Shown here in pieces: positions 1 through 8,147 of a stretch of 56,652 bases of DNA. Below the pieces are notes generated by a model. The model searched no databases and had not been told where the DNA came from. It saw nothing but the letters and a program-made list of their open reading frames with translations. Source of the DNA: a virus; the IMG/VR virus record IMGVR_UViG_3300042507_007364, positions 1 through 56,652 of that record; one strand, 5' to 3'. Position numbers and translations under genes: made by a program. How positions within the stretch are numbered: the first letter of the stretch is position 1; each line of letters begins with the position of its first letter.

Positions 1-1
1 A

Positions 2-517
2 ACAATTCCAGAATTTTGCATTACCGTTCAACCACAAAGTCCTGAAAAGGCTGATGCCAAAGCAATACAAGTAATTGGCCAAGATCTTTGGACAAAAGCG
101 CAAACCGATGGAATGCATCCAAAGACTGCTCTTAGAAAGTTTAAAGAGTATCTCTCTATATCAAATCCTTCTGAAAATCCATGGGAATACCCCATAATTG
201 TTGGTTATAACAATTGTAATTTTGACGATAGATTTGTTGAATACTGGATGCGCAAATACAAGATAATTAATGGCAAAAATGATTGCCCGTGGTCAAACAT
301 AAAACTCGATATGATGCCCATGATGTTTTCTATTTTTGGCAGGGATAACCTTAAAAATAACAGACTAGACACTTACGCTGGTTTACTTGGTATGAAAAGG
401 ACATCTGAGACTCACGACGCACTTGAGGACGTGAAGATTACGGCGGAAATGTTTAAACGGTATATGTCGTTTATGAACTTTAAGATACGTCCTAAGATCA
501 AGATAACAGCTGAGTAA
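2..517 (+). CDS. DnaQ-like 3'-5' exonuclease, 5' end cut by window edge
   Basis: The reading frame is open from the window edge, so the true start lies outside; the first internal Met is at 113. The visible part carries two motifs of DEDDh exonucleases: VGYNNCNFDDRF (Exo II, invariant Asp after a conserved Asn) and HDALEDVKITAEMF (Exo III, His-x4-Asp). Exo I would be in the missing part. Enzymes of this family remove 3' terminal nucleotides and proofread replicative polymerases. The neighbour is the C-terminal half of DnaE in the same frame, separated only by TAA-AGT before its ATG, so a proofreading partner is the natural reading. Family call is firm; the role is inferred from context. Confidence 0.8.
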   Translation, partial: TIPEFCITVQPQSPEKADAKAIQVIGQDLWTKAQTDGMHPKTALRKFKEYLSISNPSENPWEYPIIVGYNNCNFDDRFVEYWMRKYKIINGKNDCPWSNIKLDMMPMMFSIFGRDNLKNNRLDTYAGLLGMKRTSETHDALEDVKITAEMFKRYMSFMNFKIRPKIKITAE

Positions 518-520
518 AGT

Positions 521-2065
521 ATGTTCAACATCGAAGAAGTAAATTTTAAAAACGACAAAACATGGCGCTTAATTCAAAGTGGAAACACTGGCGGTGTTTT
601 TCAACTCGAAAGCGAGCTTGGAAAGCAGTGGGCCTCCAAGATAAAGCCTAAAAACATAAATGAACTTAGCGCGGTTCTTGCACTTATTAGACCGGCGTGT
701 CTTGAGTCTGGAATGACTGAAAAATACGCGAGAGTAAAGAACGGGCTTGATGTCGCCCACAAGTTTGGAGATGAGGACGTTGACCGTATTCTGCAGCCAA
801 CAAGCGGAGTTCTCATTTATCAGGAACAGCTAATGAAATTTGGTGGCGAGATCGCATGGAAGGAAATGCCTTATATTGACCGTCTAGTTATTGTTGATAA
901 GCTAAGAAAGGGCATTGGAAAGAAGGATTATAAAGTAATCAGTGATCTTCGTGAAAAGTTTGTTTCTGGCTGTGTAAAAAATGGAAAGTCAAAAGACTTG
1001 GCAGAGCAGCTGTTTTCAATGATTGAAAGCGCTGGAAGATACGCCTTTAATGATGCTCACGCGAAAAAATATGCAGTGTGGTCTTACAGAACTGCGTATA
1101 TGAAGGCGAACTTTCCGCATGAGTTTTATTGCACATACCTAACATACTCCAAGGCTAGACAAAAATCAAGAGAAGAGCTTCACGATATGATTAATGAGGC
1201 GAAGCTTTGTGGTATAAAAATACTTCCACCAACAATCACGGAGTCGTCAAAAGACTTTAAAATTGTCAACGATAATAACTCAAAGAGTATTATATTTGGT
1301 CTTAGCCACATCAAGCAGTTTGGAGAGAAGGACTGGGAAACAATAAAGACGAATAGACCAAAGCACTTTTCTGAATTCATAAACCTTGCCTATAGGGAAA
1401 AGGATTCTTTGCGATCTCTTGGTGTAGAATCCCTAATAAAAAGTGGGGCTTGTGATTTGTATGGAATTGGAAGAAAAACAATGCTTGATGTCGTTGGTGC
1501 CATGAACGAACTAACACCAAGAGAGGTTAAGTACGTTGTGGACGAAATTTGTAAAAATGAACCGAACAACTCGGTATCATTAATTAAGCAAAAAATGATT
1601 GAGTGTTCTGAGACTATTAGTACTAAAAAGAGAAAGCCAATAGTCAAATCTGAGGCTGATGCAATAGATGAAAACGCAAAGGACACAACTGACTGGAAGG
1701 CCTCTAGTGAACAAGAACTTTTGTCTATTGCAATGACTTGCAGCGCAGTAGATGAGTACAAAGATATAGCTGACTTTACATGCAAGGATTGCCACAGGAT
1801 GCTGCGAAACAACAAAGGTATCACAAAAAGGGTTATTGCATCAATTGTAGACACAACGTTTACAGTCACGAAGAAGGGTGAAAATCCTGGCCAGGAAATG
1901 TGTCAAATAAACATTACTGACTCAAGTGGCAGCATAAGAATCGTTATTTTCCCAAATGCATACGCAAAACACAAATCAAAAATTAGAAAGGACGGCAAAT
2001 ATGAGTTTACCATAAGAGGAACTGGAAGCGGATGGTCAGTAGAGTCTTTAACAGAAATAAGTTAA
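521..2065 (+). CDS. dnaE: DNA polymerase III alpha (DnaE), C-terminal half
   Basis: 514 residues matching the fingers, beta-binding and OB regions of bacterial family-C polymerases. GVFQLES is at residues 25-31, a LIRPAC block corresponds to the family's ALYRPGP region, YQEQLM is near 105, and GRYAFNDAHAKKYA followed by KANFPHEF lies near 180-200. The last 60 residues look like an OB fold. In full DnaE, the PHP domain and the palm with all three catalytic aspartates precede GVFQLES; here the gene starts only about 25 residues before it. The catalytic palm must therefore be supplied by another polypeptide, probably encoded upstream outside the window. The ATG lies 3 nt after the exonuclease stop, in the same frame. 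No strong Shine-Dalgarno is seen. Confidence 0.88.
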   Translation: MFNIEEVNFKNDKTWRLIQSGNTGGVFQLESELGKQWASKIKPKNINELSAVLALIRPACLESGMTEKYARVKNGLDVAHKFGDEDVDRILQPTSGVLIYQEQLMKFGGEIAWKEMPYIDRLVIVDKLRKGIGKKDYKVISDLREKFVSGCVKNGKSKDLAEQLFSMIESAGRYAFNDAHAKKYAVWSYRTAYMKANFPHEFYCTYLTYSKARQKSREELHDMINEAKLCGIKILPPTITESSKDFKIVNDNNSKSIIFGLSHIKQFGEKDWETIKTNRPKHFSEFINLAYREKDSLRSLGVESLIKSGACDLYGIGRKTMLDVVGAMNELTPREVKYVVDEICKNEPNNSVSLIKQKMIECSETISTKKRKPIVKSEADAIDENAKDTTDWKASSEQELLSIAMTCSAVDEYKDIADFTCKDCHRMLRNNKGITKRVIASIVDTTFTVTKKGENPGQEMCQINITDSSGSIRIVIFPNAYAKHKSKIRKDGKYEFTIRGTGSGWSVESLTEIS

Positions 2066-2115
2066 TTTTATATTGAAAACAGAGTTAGATAACTACAATA
2101 AGGCACAGGTACAAC

Positions 2116-2544
2116 ATGTCAAATTTTAACAAAGTCGTTTTGGTAGGTAACTTGGTTAGTGATCCCGAGCTAAAGGAAATTGGCGATAACAACAGTGTTG
2201 TTCGATTCAGAATGGCAATTAATCGCCGCTACACCACGAAGTCTGGTGAAAAGAAGGAAGAAACCACATACATTGATTGTGAGATGTGGGGTTCTAGAGC
2301 TGGTGTAATTTCCGAGTATCTAAAGAAGTCGGACCCGATTCTTGTAGAGGGACATCTAAAGCAAGAAAACTGGGAAAACAAGGATGGCGAAAAGAGAAGC
2401 AAGATCCTTGTTAGCATTGAAGACTTTGAGTTTCTTTCAAAGCGAGGCTCGGGCGATTCACAGCAAAGCGAATCAAAGCCATCGCAAAAGATCACAAAAA
2501 AGTCTACTCAAAAGCAGTCTGATCTTCAGGACATCCCATTCTAA
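2116..2544 (+). CDS. ssb: Single-stranded DNA-binding protein
   Basis: 142 residues with the classic bacterial SSB layout. An OB fold covers residues 1-105 (FNKVVLVGNLVSDPEL at the start, YIDCEMWG in the middle, VEGHLKQENWENKDGEKR in the second half). A Ser/Gln/Lys-rich linker follows, and the acidic tip DLQDIPF is at the very end; this tip recruits replication and repair proteins in known SSBs. It coats ssDNA during replication. It sits 50 nt after dnaE, and its stop overlaps the next start (TAATG). A possible weak promoter (TTGAAA, then TACAAT about 15 nt later) lies in the 50-nt gap. Confidence 0.95.
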   Translation: MSNFNKVVLVGNLVSDPELKEIGDNNSVVRFRMAINRRYTTKSGEKKEETTYIDCEMWGSRAGVISEYLKKSDPILVEGHLKQENWENKDGEKRSKILVSIEDFEFLSKRGSGDSQQSESKPSQKITKKSTQKQSDLQDIPF

Positions 2545-2720
2545 TGTCTTCAATTAAGATTGTCAAAATTCTTGAGATCTTGCAGGCCAGGGGTTTACTC
2601 AAAGCCCCTGGCCAGCTTGATTTACTTGCTGAAGAAATTGAAAAAGAGCTTAACCTTTCATCGAAGGCCAGCACTAAAAACTTAGGAAAGTTTAAAGGGT
2701 TTACTACAGGTGAGCGATAA
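2544..2720 (+). CDS. 58-residue hypothetical protein containing a DNA hairpin
   Basis: A short ORF starting at the ATG that overlaps the ssb stop by one base and ending inside the start region of the next gene (11-bp overlap). The protein is Lys/Leu-rich; a first helix (KIVKILEILQARGLL) and a second (QLDLLAEEIEKELNL) suggest a small helical fold. No family is recognised. Tight coupling to ssb and the glycosyltransferase gene argues that it is translated. A perfect 9-bp inverted repeat inside it may matter more than the protein. Confidence 0.55.
   Translation: MSSIKIVKILEILQARGLLKAPGQLDLLAEEIEKELNLSSKASTKNLGKFKGFTTGER
2585..2613 (+). repeat. Perfect 9-bp inverted repeat inside the 58-codon gene
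   Basis: GGCCAGGGG at 2585-2593 pairs perfectly with CCCCTGGCC at 2605-2613. TTT/AAA extend the stem inwards with one bulged G and leave a 4-nt loop. No T-run follows, so it is not a standard terminator. It is unusually GC-rich for this AT-rich genome and lies between ssb and the glycosylation island, so it could attenuate or stabilise the transcript. Confidence 0.6.
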
Positions 2721-4377
2721 AAAAAGAATTCTGCTAGTTAGTGAATTTAGCCTGCTAAACACAGGCTTTTCTGTTATGGCATATGACGTCCTTTCAAGAC
2801 TTCACAAGAGCGGAAAGTACGAGGTTGCGGAGCTGGCATCTTATGTTTCAGATGACGATCCAAGAATAAATCAGTTGCCTTGGAAGGTTTATCCAGTAAT
2901 ACCATCGCAGTCGAAAAAAGACGAGATGGAAAGATTCCATCGCGAATATCAAACCTCGCAGTTCGGCTCGTTAAGATTTGAAAGTGCGGTAAATCATTTT
3001 AAGCCAGATATTGTTTTTTCCTATCGGGATTACTGGCATGATGAGTTTATAACAAAATCGCCGTCAAGACCGTATTATACTTACATATGGTCAGCGTGTG
3101 TTGACTCAGAGCCACCAAGAGATGAATGGCTATCAACATTTTCAACTGTTGATTTGCTAACATCATATACGCAATGGGGGCTTAATGTTCTTAGAAAATA
3201 CGGTGGCGGAAAGCTAAACGTATCTCAAATAGATACTATGCCAGGCGTTGACATAGATGTCTTCAAGCCTATGGATAAAGTAAAGATTAGAGAAGAGTAC
3301 GGAATACCAAAAGACGCAAATATCATAATGACCGTAATGAGAAATCAGCCAAGAAAGCTCTTTCCAAATATTATGAGCGCTTTCGCAAATGCGCTTGATA
3401 ATTTGTACAAGCTTGGGCTTGGAGATATCGCTGATAAGACCTATCTATATCTGCACACAGGAAACCCAGATTGCGGATTTGATATCCCAAAAGAGATAAT
3501 CAGATACGGTGTTGGTAATAGAGTAATAGTTACTTATTATTGCCAGACGTGCAAGCAGTCCACTCCTGGTTTTTATTCTGGAGATAGAAAGTATTGCCCA
3601 AAGTGCAGAGCCAAAGCCTGCGCAATGGCAAATACATCTAACGGATCAACAAGAGAGGAGCTTGCAAAAATCTACAACCTTGCTGATCTATATATTCAGT
3701 ATAGCGTAGCTGGCGCACTTGAGATTCCAATAATTGAAGCAAAGGCTTGTGGTGTCCCAGTAGTTTCTGTGGATTACGCAGCTCCGTATGAGCTAGCTAG
3801 ACTTGGCGGTGGATACGGACAGGTAAGAATGGCTGGTTGGAAGCAAGAGTCTGTCAGAGAGACTAGTCAGATTCGTGGCGTTCCAGACGATAAGCACTTG
3901 GAGGAAATATTGACTAGCTTCCTGCAAGAGGGAGAAGAAAAAAGAATGCTGATGCGATCTCTTGCTAGAGAAACGGCTGAGCATTATCACTCAAGTGATG
4001 GTTTTGCTAAAAAATGGGACGATATATTCTCGTCCATACCAGCAAAAAATCCGTTTAGATGGTTTGCCCCGCCGAATATTTCTAGCTACATTAATCTGCA
4101 GAGTAATGGATCTTATGATGCCTTTAATGCTTGTTCTATAGCTTCTCACGCATTCACTAGGGGGTGTATGCAGGGGACACCGTTTCAAATGGCGGCAATA
4201 TCCGATGTTATGAACAACAACTCCGCTTTCACTGGAAACGACATAAATCTTGAGAAACTAAACAACATTGCAAATAAGGAAGTGTTTGAAAGGAACAATT
4301 TCGAGCAAAATCGATATTTCAGCAATGTTAATAAAAAGAGCGCAGTCCAAAATAAAGGGAATGTGAAATTAATATGA
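2710..4377 (+). CDS. GT-B (family 4-like) glycosyltransferase with Cys4 zinc-ribbon insert
   Basis: 555 residues, GTG start. The N-terminal Rossmann half begins KRILLVSEFSLLNTGFSVMA; the C-terminal half has the donor-site block ELAKIYNLADLYIQYS followed by IPIIEAKACGVPVVSVD, typical of group 1 glycosyltransferases. These retaining enzymes move a sugar from a nucleotide donor to an acceptor. Two oddities: the first Glu of the family EX7E motif is Gly335 (E343 is kept, and an extra Glu is at 338), and a CxxC...CxxC cluster (C278, C281, C296, C299) inserts just before the donor site. About 120 extra C-terminal residues follow the GT fold. It overlaps the next gene by 4 bp and heads the glycosylation operon. 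Acceptor unknown. Confidence 0.82.
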   Translation: MSDKKRILLVSEFSLLNTGFSVMAYDVLSRLHKSGKYEVAELASYVSDDDPRINQLPWKVYPVIPSQSKKDEMERFHREYQTSQFGSLRFESAVNHFKPDIVFSYRDYWHDEFITKSPSRPYYTYIWSACVDSEPPRDEWLSTFSTVDLLTSYTQWGLNVLRKYGGGKLNVSQIDTMPGVDIDVFKPMDKVKIREEYGIPKDANIIMTVMRNQPRKLFPNIMSAFANALDNLYKLGLGDIADKTYLYLHTGNPDCGFDIPKEIIRYGVGNRVIVTYYCQTCKQSTPGFYSGDRKYCPKCRAKACAMANTSNGSTREELAKIYNLADLYIQYSVAGALEIPIIEAKACGVPVVSVDYAAPYELARLGGGYGQVRMAGWKQESVRETSQIRGVPDDKHLEEILTSFLQEGEEKRMLMRSLARETAEHYHSSDGFAKKWDDIFSSIPAKNPFRWFAPPNISSYINLQSNGSYDAFNACSIASHAFTRGCMQGTPFQMAAISDVMNNNSAFTGNDINLEKLNNIANKEVFERNNFEQNRYFSNVNKKSAVQNKGNVKLI

Positions 4378-5483
4378 GAGTAGCATACATATCTGTTTAC
4401 CGTGATGGCACCGGTTATGGAAACTCGTCTAGAGATTTTATTAAGTGCCTACAGGGTCAAGGAGTAGACGTAACACCAATTTGGTTTAGTTTAAATCAAA
4501 GACCAAACTTTATTGACGCCCAAATAAAAGAGGGTGGCTCGCTTGATGGCGTGGATGTTGTAATTCAGCAAACGATTCCAAACACATTTGTTAGAACTGA
4601 AGGCGTAAAAAACATCGGTCTTTTTTATTGGGAAACTTCTTCGTTTTCTGACTCTGGCTGGCAGTACTCTTGCAATTTGATGGACGAGATATGGATGACT
4701 ACGCCAGAGCAAATTGAGGCTGCTGTAGATTCTGGTGTTACTGCTCCGATTGGTATGGTAACAAGACCAGCTGATTTTTCAAAATATAATAGTTGGTGTA
4801 ACCAAAAGCTAGATCTTCCAGAAGAAATACAAGACACGTATAAGTTTTACACTATCTCAGATTACTCGTACAGGAAGAATATTTCTGGTACAATTGCGGC
4901 GTTTTTGTCTGAGTTTACATCTAGAGATAACGTTTCTCTTGTTATAAAAACATATATTGACGGTAAAAATCCATCGGAATCACTAGACGCAGTAAAGGCG
5001 TCTATAGAATCTCTAAAGTCTGAAATTAAAAGACCAGAAAGATTGCACCCTAAAATATACCTTATCACTGATGTTTTGCCTGAAAATGAATTAGCTGCTA
5101 TTCACGGCAGCTGTGATTGCTTTGTCAGTGCTTCTCGTGGAGAGGGCGAGTGCATTCCAGCTTTTGATGCAGCAGCAATGGGCAAACCAGTAATAGCAAC
5201 TCACTTCAATGGTATAAAAAGAATGTTTCCTGCAGACTACGAGCCAACAGTGAAGGATATGATAAGCAAGCCGGTTTTTGCCATGTCAAAGGGTGCGATA
5301 GTTCCAGGGCTGTATTCTCACAGAGGGGAATGGATGGAGGGATCTCTTTCCGAAATGATGTTCAAGATGAGAAGGGCTGCAAATGGGCACTACGAAAAAA
5401 TCGCAAAAGAAAACGTAAGACACATGCACAATACCTTTTCGTATGAAGTGGTTGGTCCAAAGATAGTATCAATGCTGAGATAA
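4374..5483 (+). CDS. GT-B (family 4-like) glycosyltransferase
   Basis: 369 residues. The Gly-rich N-terminal loop (DGTGYGNSSRDF, residues 11-22) and the C-terminal donor-site motif ASRGEGECIPAFDAAAMGKPVI, an EX7D variant of the EX7E signature, identify a group 1 glycosyltransferase. FYWETSSF and GMVTRPADF are blocks commonly seen in phage and exopolysaccharide enzymes of this class. The start overlaps the preceding gene (ATGA) and the next gene begins 2 nt after the stop, so the genes are co-transcribed. Likely role: one step in glycosylating phage virion or DNA, or in altering the host surface; the sequence does not say which. Confidence 0.85.
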   Translation: MRVAYISVYRDGTGYGNSSRDFIKCLQGQGVDVTPIWFSLNQRPNFIDAQIKEGGSLDGVDVVIQQTIPNTFVRTEGVKNIGLFYWETSSFSDSGWQYSCNLMDEIWMTTPEQIEAAVDSGVTAPIGMVTRPADFSKYNSWCNQKLDLPEEIQDTYKFYTISDYSYRKNISGTIAAFLSEFTSRDNVSLVIKTYIDGKNPSESLDAVKASIESLKSEIKRPERLHPKIYLITDVLPENELAAIHGSCDCFVSASRGEGECIPAFDAAAMGKPVIATHFNGIKRMFPADYEPTVKDMISKPVFAMSKGAIVPGLYSHRGEWMEGSLSEMMFKMRRAANGHYEKIAKENVRHMHNTFSYEVVGPKIVSMLR

Positions 5484-5485
5484 AA

Positions 5486-6508
5486 ATGAATCCAATAGTA
5501 TCAATACTCAATCGGGTAAATTTGCCTAAAAAGGAAAAGTATCGTATTTTGACTTTTCCAACACACGAATCTTATCAAACAAACCTTGCTGAGACTAGGC
5601 ACGAATTTTTGCTCTTTAATCGCGGCGGTAACTCAAAAATATGGGAGACAAAATATAAACCACTCCCAAAAAACACACACGTATACAATTCAATAACAGA
5701 TACTGAATACGACATTGATTTTATTTTATCGCAAGAGCGTTTTGGCCAAATACAGTTTGCTCAAGAGGTTTCTAAAAGCCTTCGCTTGCCAATAATACAT
5801 CTTGAGCACATAGAGCCACAATTAAACAATTGGCCAAAAGAACAACTTGATTACATGAAGTCCTTTAAGGCCGACATAAATGTCTTTATAACAGAGCATA
5901 ATAGAAAATCATGGGGAATTGATAACTCTAGTGTTGTTAAGCACGGCATAAGAACGGATGATTTTATTGGGTGGTCTGGCCCATCTGATGGTGAAGTTAA
6001 GTATGTTCTGTACATAGTAAACGGTCTTGAGTCACGAGATCAGTTTTGCGGATTCACCGAGTGGCTATCAGTAAAAGAAAAAGTTTTTCAAATCGATCCG
6101 TCAATAAAGTTTGCGCTGATCGGTGAAAATCCGGGTATAAGTCAACCAATTGCAAACGAAAAGTCTCTTATTTCTTCAATAAATAAATGTGCTTGCTATA
6201 TTAACACCTCTAGACTTTCTCCTGTGCCAATGTCTTTGATGGAGGCAATGTCGTGTGGTGCCCCATGCGTCTCAACAGCTAAGCAAGAAATACCAAACAT
6301 AATGCGCAACGATGAAATTTGCACCAATGATATTGACAAAATAGCCGATCAAATTGTTCGTATTTGTAACAGTAAAGAATATGCCAATAAGATCGGCTCT
6401 CATTGTCGCAATAGAATTGTTCAAGACTACAATATAAAAGACTTTATCAGCTCTTGGAATGAAATTTTTGACAGGGCTTATTCAATTAGAATTGGCGAAA
6501 CAATATGA
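5486..6508 (+). CDS. GT-B fold glycosyltransferase, divergent
   Basis: 340 residues. The C-terminal half has the group 1 pattern INTSRLSPVPMSLMEAMSCGAPCVS, in which the second Glu of EX7E is present (MEAMSCG) and the first is replaced by Ser. The N-terminal half contains LPIIHLEHIEPQ and VFITEHNRKSWG, matching the acceptor-side Rossmann domain. The protein is shorter than the two genes before it. It overlaps the next gene by 4 bp. The fold call is good; loss of the first Glu means catalytic activity is not assured. Confidence 0.78.
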   Translation: MNPIVSILNRVNLPKKEKYRILTFPTHESYQTNLAETRHEFLLFNRGGNSKIWETKYKPLPKNTHVYNSITDTEYDIDFILSQERFGQIQFAQEVSKSLRLPIIHLEHIEPQLNNWPKEQLDYMKSFKADINVFITEHNRKSWGIDNSSVVKHGIRTDDFIGWSGPSDGEVKYVLYIVNGLESRDQFCGFTEWLSVKEKVFQIDPSIKFALIGENPGISQPIANEKSLISSINKCACYINTSRLSPVPMSLMEAMSCGAPCVSTAKQEIPNIMRNDEICTNDIDKIADQIVRICNSKEYANKIGSHCRNRIVQDYNIKDFISSWNEIFDRAYSIRIGETI

Positions 6509-6951
6509 AAATAAATATTAATCACAACGAAAACTATCTTGATGGCTACGTTAATCTTGAAAAAAATGGTTCTTTTAAAACAGATCACGTTGTTGAAGAC
6601 TACGTAATAAACAGCGTAAGCGGAACAGAATCTATACAGGAAATTATTTGTCACCCAGGCGCTCTAGAAAAAAGCAAGGCTGGATACGCTGAAATTTTAA
6701 AGTCTTGGGCTAATTTTTCATCAAGCTCATGTACCTTAAAAGCAAAATGCATAGACATTGATGCGCTTGCAAACGCCCTATCATCTGAAGTAATAGACTC
6801 AGAAATGTTTAACTCTATGGTTAGTGGCTATTTTGTGTTTTTTGATAGACATTCATTTACACAAGCACTCTCGTCTGCTGGTTTTAAACCAACGAAAACA
6901 TGGTATGGGCCACATCAGTGGGTATTAAACGTAGAGGCGAAAAAGCAATGA
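6505..6951 (+). CDS. Methyltransferase-like remnant, 148 residues
   Basis: The start, INHNENYLDGYVNLEKNG, resembles the first strand of class I SAM-dependent methyltransferases found in glycan clusters (family form: LNLGCGD.YLPGYVNVD), and the end (FDRHSFTQALSSAGFKPTK) resembles their last helix and strand. The Gly-rich SAM loop, normally at residues 3-7, is replaced by NHNEN, and the acidic SAM-ribose residue is not obvious. It is therefore either a catalytically dead relative with a structural role or a decaying gene, although the frame is intact. It overlaps both neighbours by 4 bp, as expected for a live operon member. Confidence 0.5.
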   Translation: MKININHNENYLDGYVNLEKNGSFKTDHVVEDYVINSVSGTESIQEIICHPGALEKSKAGYAEILKSWANFSSSSCTLKAKCIDIDALANALSSEVIDSEMFNSMVSGYFVFFDRHSFTQALSSAGFKPTKTWYGPHQWVLNVEAKKQ

Positions 6952-7475
6952 AGCCAGTAATTTGCATATTTTTGATGGAAAACAGAAACGGGCCATTATT
7001 CTTTGGAACGGCTTCTGAATGCAAAAATGAGCTAGAAATAAACCCTGATTACCAATACATTTTTGTTGACATTGGCATATCTGGTGACGAGCTAAACTGC
7101 AAGAGATCAATCTACGGAAGCCTACAAAATGTAAGATTCGTAAAGATACTTGAGTCTTTCTTTGAAGACACAAAAATGCTTTCTGAAAAAGAGCGGCTTG
7201 AATCTAGCATATTCTTAATTTGGAATGATTATTTGAAAAATCAAAAAATGCCTTACAAAAAGGCTGGGTTTGATTATTGCGTTTGGTCAAACGAAAAATA
7301 CTCGCACAAAATTTCAGATCTTATCTCTGCTGCCTTAAAAAACACAAAGCCAGTGCTATACAGATCAGAAGACGACGGTTTTTCTCAATACGGCGCTTTT
7401 AACATTTATAGGTACGAGGATATAAGCGAAGACGAGCTTTTTAATCGTGAAAAAGAAAGGCTAGAATTCGTATGA
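6948..7475 (+). CDS. Hypothetical protein of the glycosylation island
   Basis: 175 residues from the ATG that overlaps the previous stop (ATGA); an upstream Met at 6900 in the same frame is less likely because it lies well inside the preceding gene. No family is recognised. The N-terminus (KPVICIFLMENRNGPLFFGTASEC) and YQYIFVDIGIS look like alternating strands and helices. It overlaps the next gene by 4 bp. Position alone suggests a role with the surrounding sugar transferases. Confidence 0.6.
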   Translation: MKPVICIFLMENRNGPLFFGTASECKNELEINPDYQYIFVDIGISGDELNCKRSIYGSLQNVRFVKILESFFEDTKMLSEKERLESSIFLIWNDYLKNQKMPYKKAGFDYCVWSNEKYSHKISDLISAALKNTKPVLYRSEDDGFSQYGAFNIYRYEDISEDELFNREKERLEFV

Positions 7476-8146
7476 AGTGCTCGATAATAATACCCAATTA
7501 CAACCAGGGTCATTTTTTATGGCGTTCTGTAGAGAGCGCGATAAAACAAACACTAGACCCATCAGAATACGAGATTATAATAGTTGATGACGGCAGCAAA
7601 GACAACTCATTGCTTATAGCCCAGGACATTATATCCAAAAATAAATCCCATAATATAAAGCTAGTAAAAAAGAAGAACGGTGGTACGGCAAGCGCACGAA
7701 ATGCTGGTCTTGTAAACTCAACTGGTGAATACATAGGATTTCTAGATGCTGATGATGAGTACTCTCCTGAAAAGACGGCTATGAGCATCAAGTATCTTGA
7801 ATTTGGTTCAGAGGTTGGTCTTGTGTACTCTGATTATTTTGAGGTTCACGGATCAAAACTTTTCTACTCCGCAAAAAGAGATTTTGATCCGCAAATCTTA
7901 AAGCGGGACTGCATAGTTTCAACAAATTCGTTCATTAAACGAGAGGTCCTCTCCACAGTTGGTTACCTTAACGAGTCTATAAAAATAATAGAGGATTACG
8001 ATTTTTGGATGCGGATATCTGCCGCAAATTACATGTGTTTGCGGATTCCAATGCCTCTGTTTACGTACTACGTCCACGGACAAAATAAAACAATCGTATC
8101 TAGCAATGAAGACATTTCTAGAGAGTACATGATGCTTAGGAGATAA
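7472..8146 (+). CDS. GT-A (family 2) glycosyltransferase
   Basis: 224 residues with the standard family 2 order: SIIIPNYNQGHFLWRSVESA at the start (nucleotide-binding strand and helix), EIIIVDDGSKDNS near residue 35, GGTASARNAGL near 73, and the metal-binding FLDADDEY (DxD type) near 92. A later IEDYDFWMR matches the conserved ED acidic block that holds the catalytic base. Family 2 enzymes are inverting transferases that build surface glycans. It is a minimal single-domain enzyme with no membrane segment. Confidence 0.92.
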   Translation: MKCSIIIPNYNQGHFLWRSVESAIKQTLDPSEYEIIIVDDGSKDNSLLIAQDIISKNKSHNIKLVKKKNGGTASARNAGLVNSTGEYIGFLDADDEYSPEKTAMSIKYLEFGSEVGLVYSDYFEVHGSKLFYSAKRDFDPQILKRDCIVSTNSFIKREVLSTVGYLNESIKIIEDYDFWMRISAANYMCLRIPMPLFTYYVHGQNKTIVSSNEDISREYMMLRR

Positions 8147-8147
8147 A

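Noticed and set aside
1390-1869. Long minus-strand frame inside dnaE
   Set aside because: Antisense to a clear DnaE sequence, no ribosome site, composition of a shadow frame.
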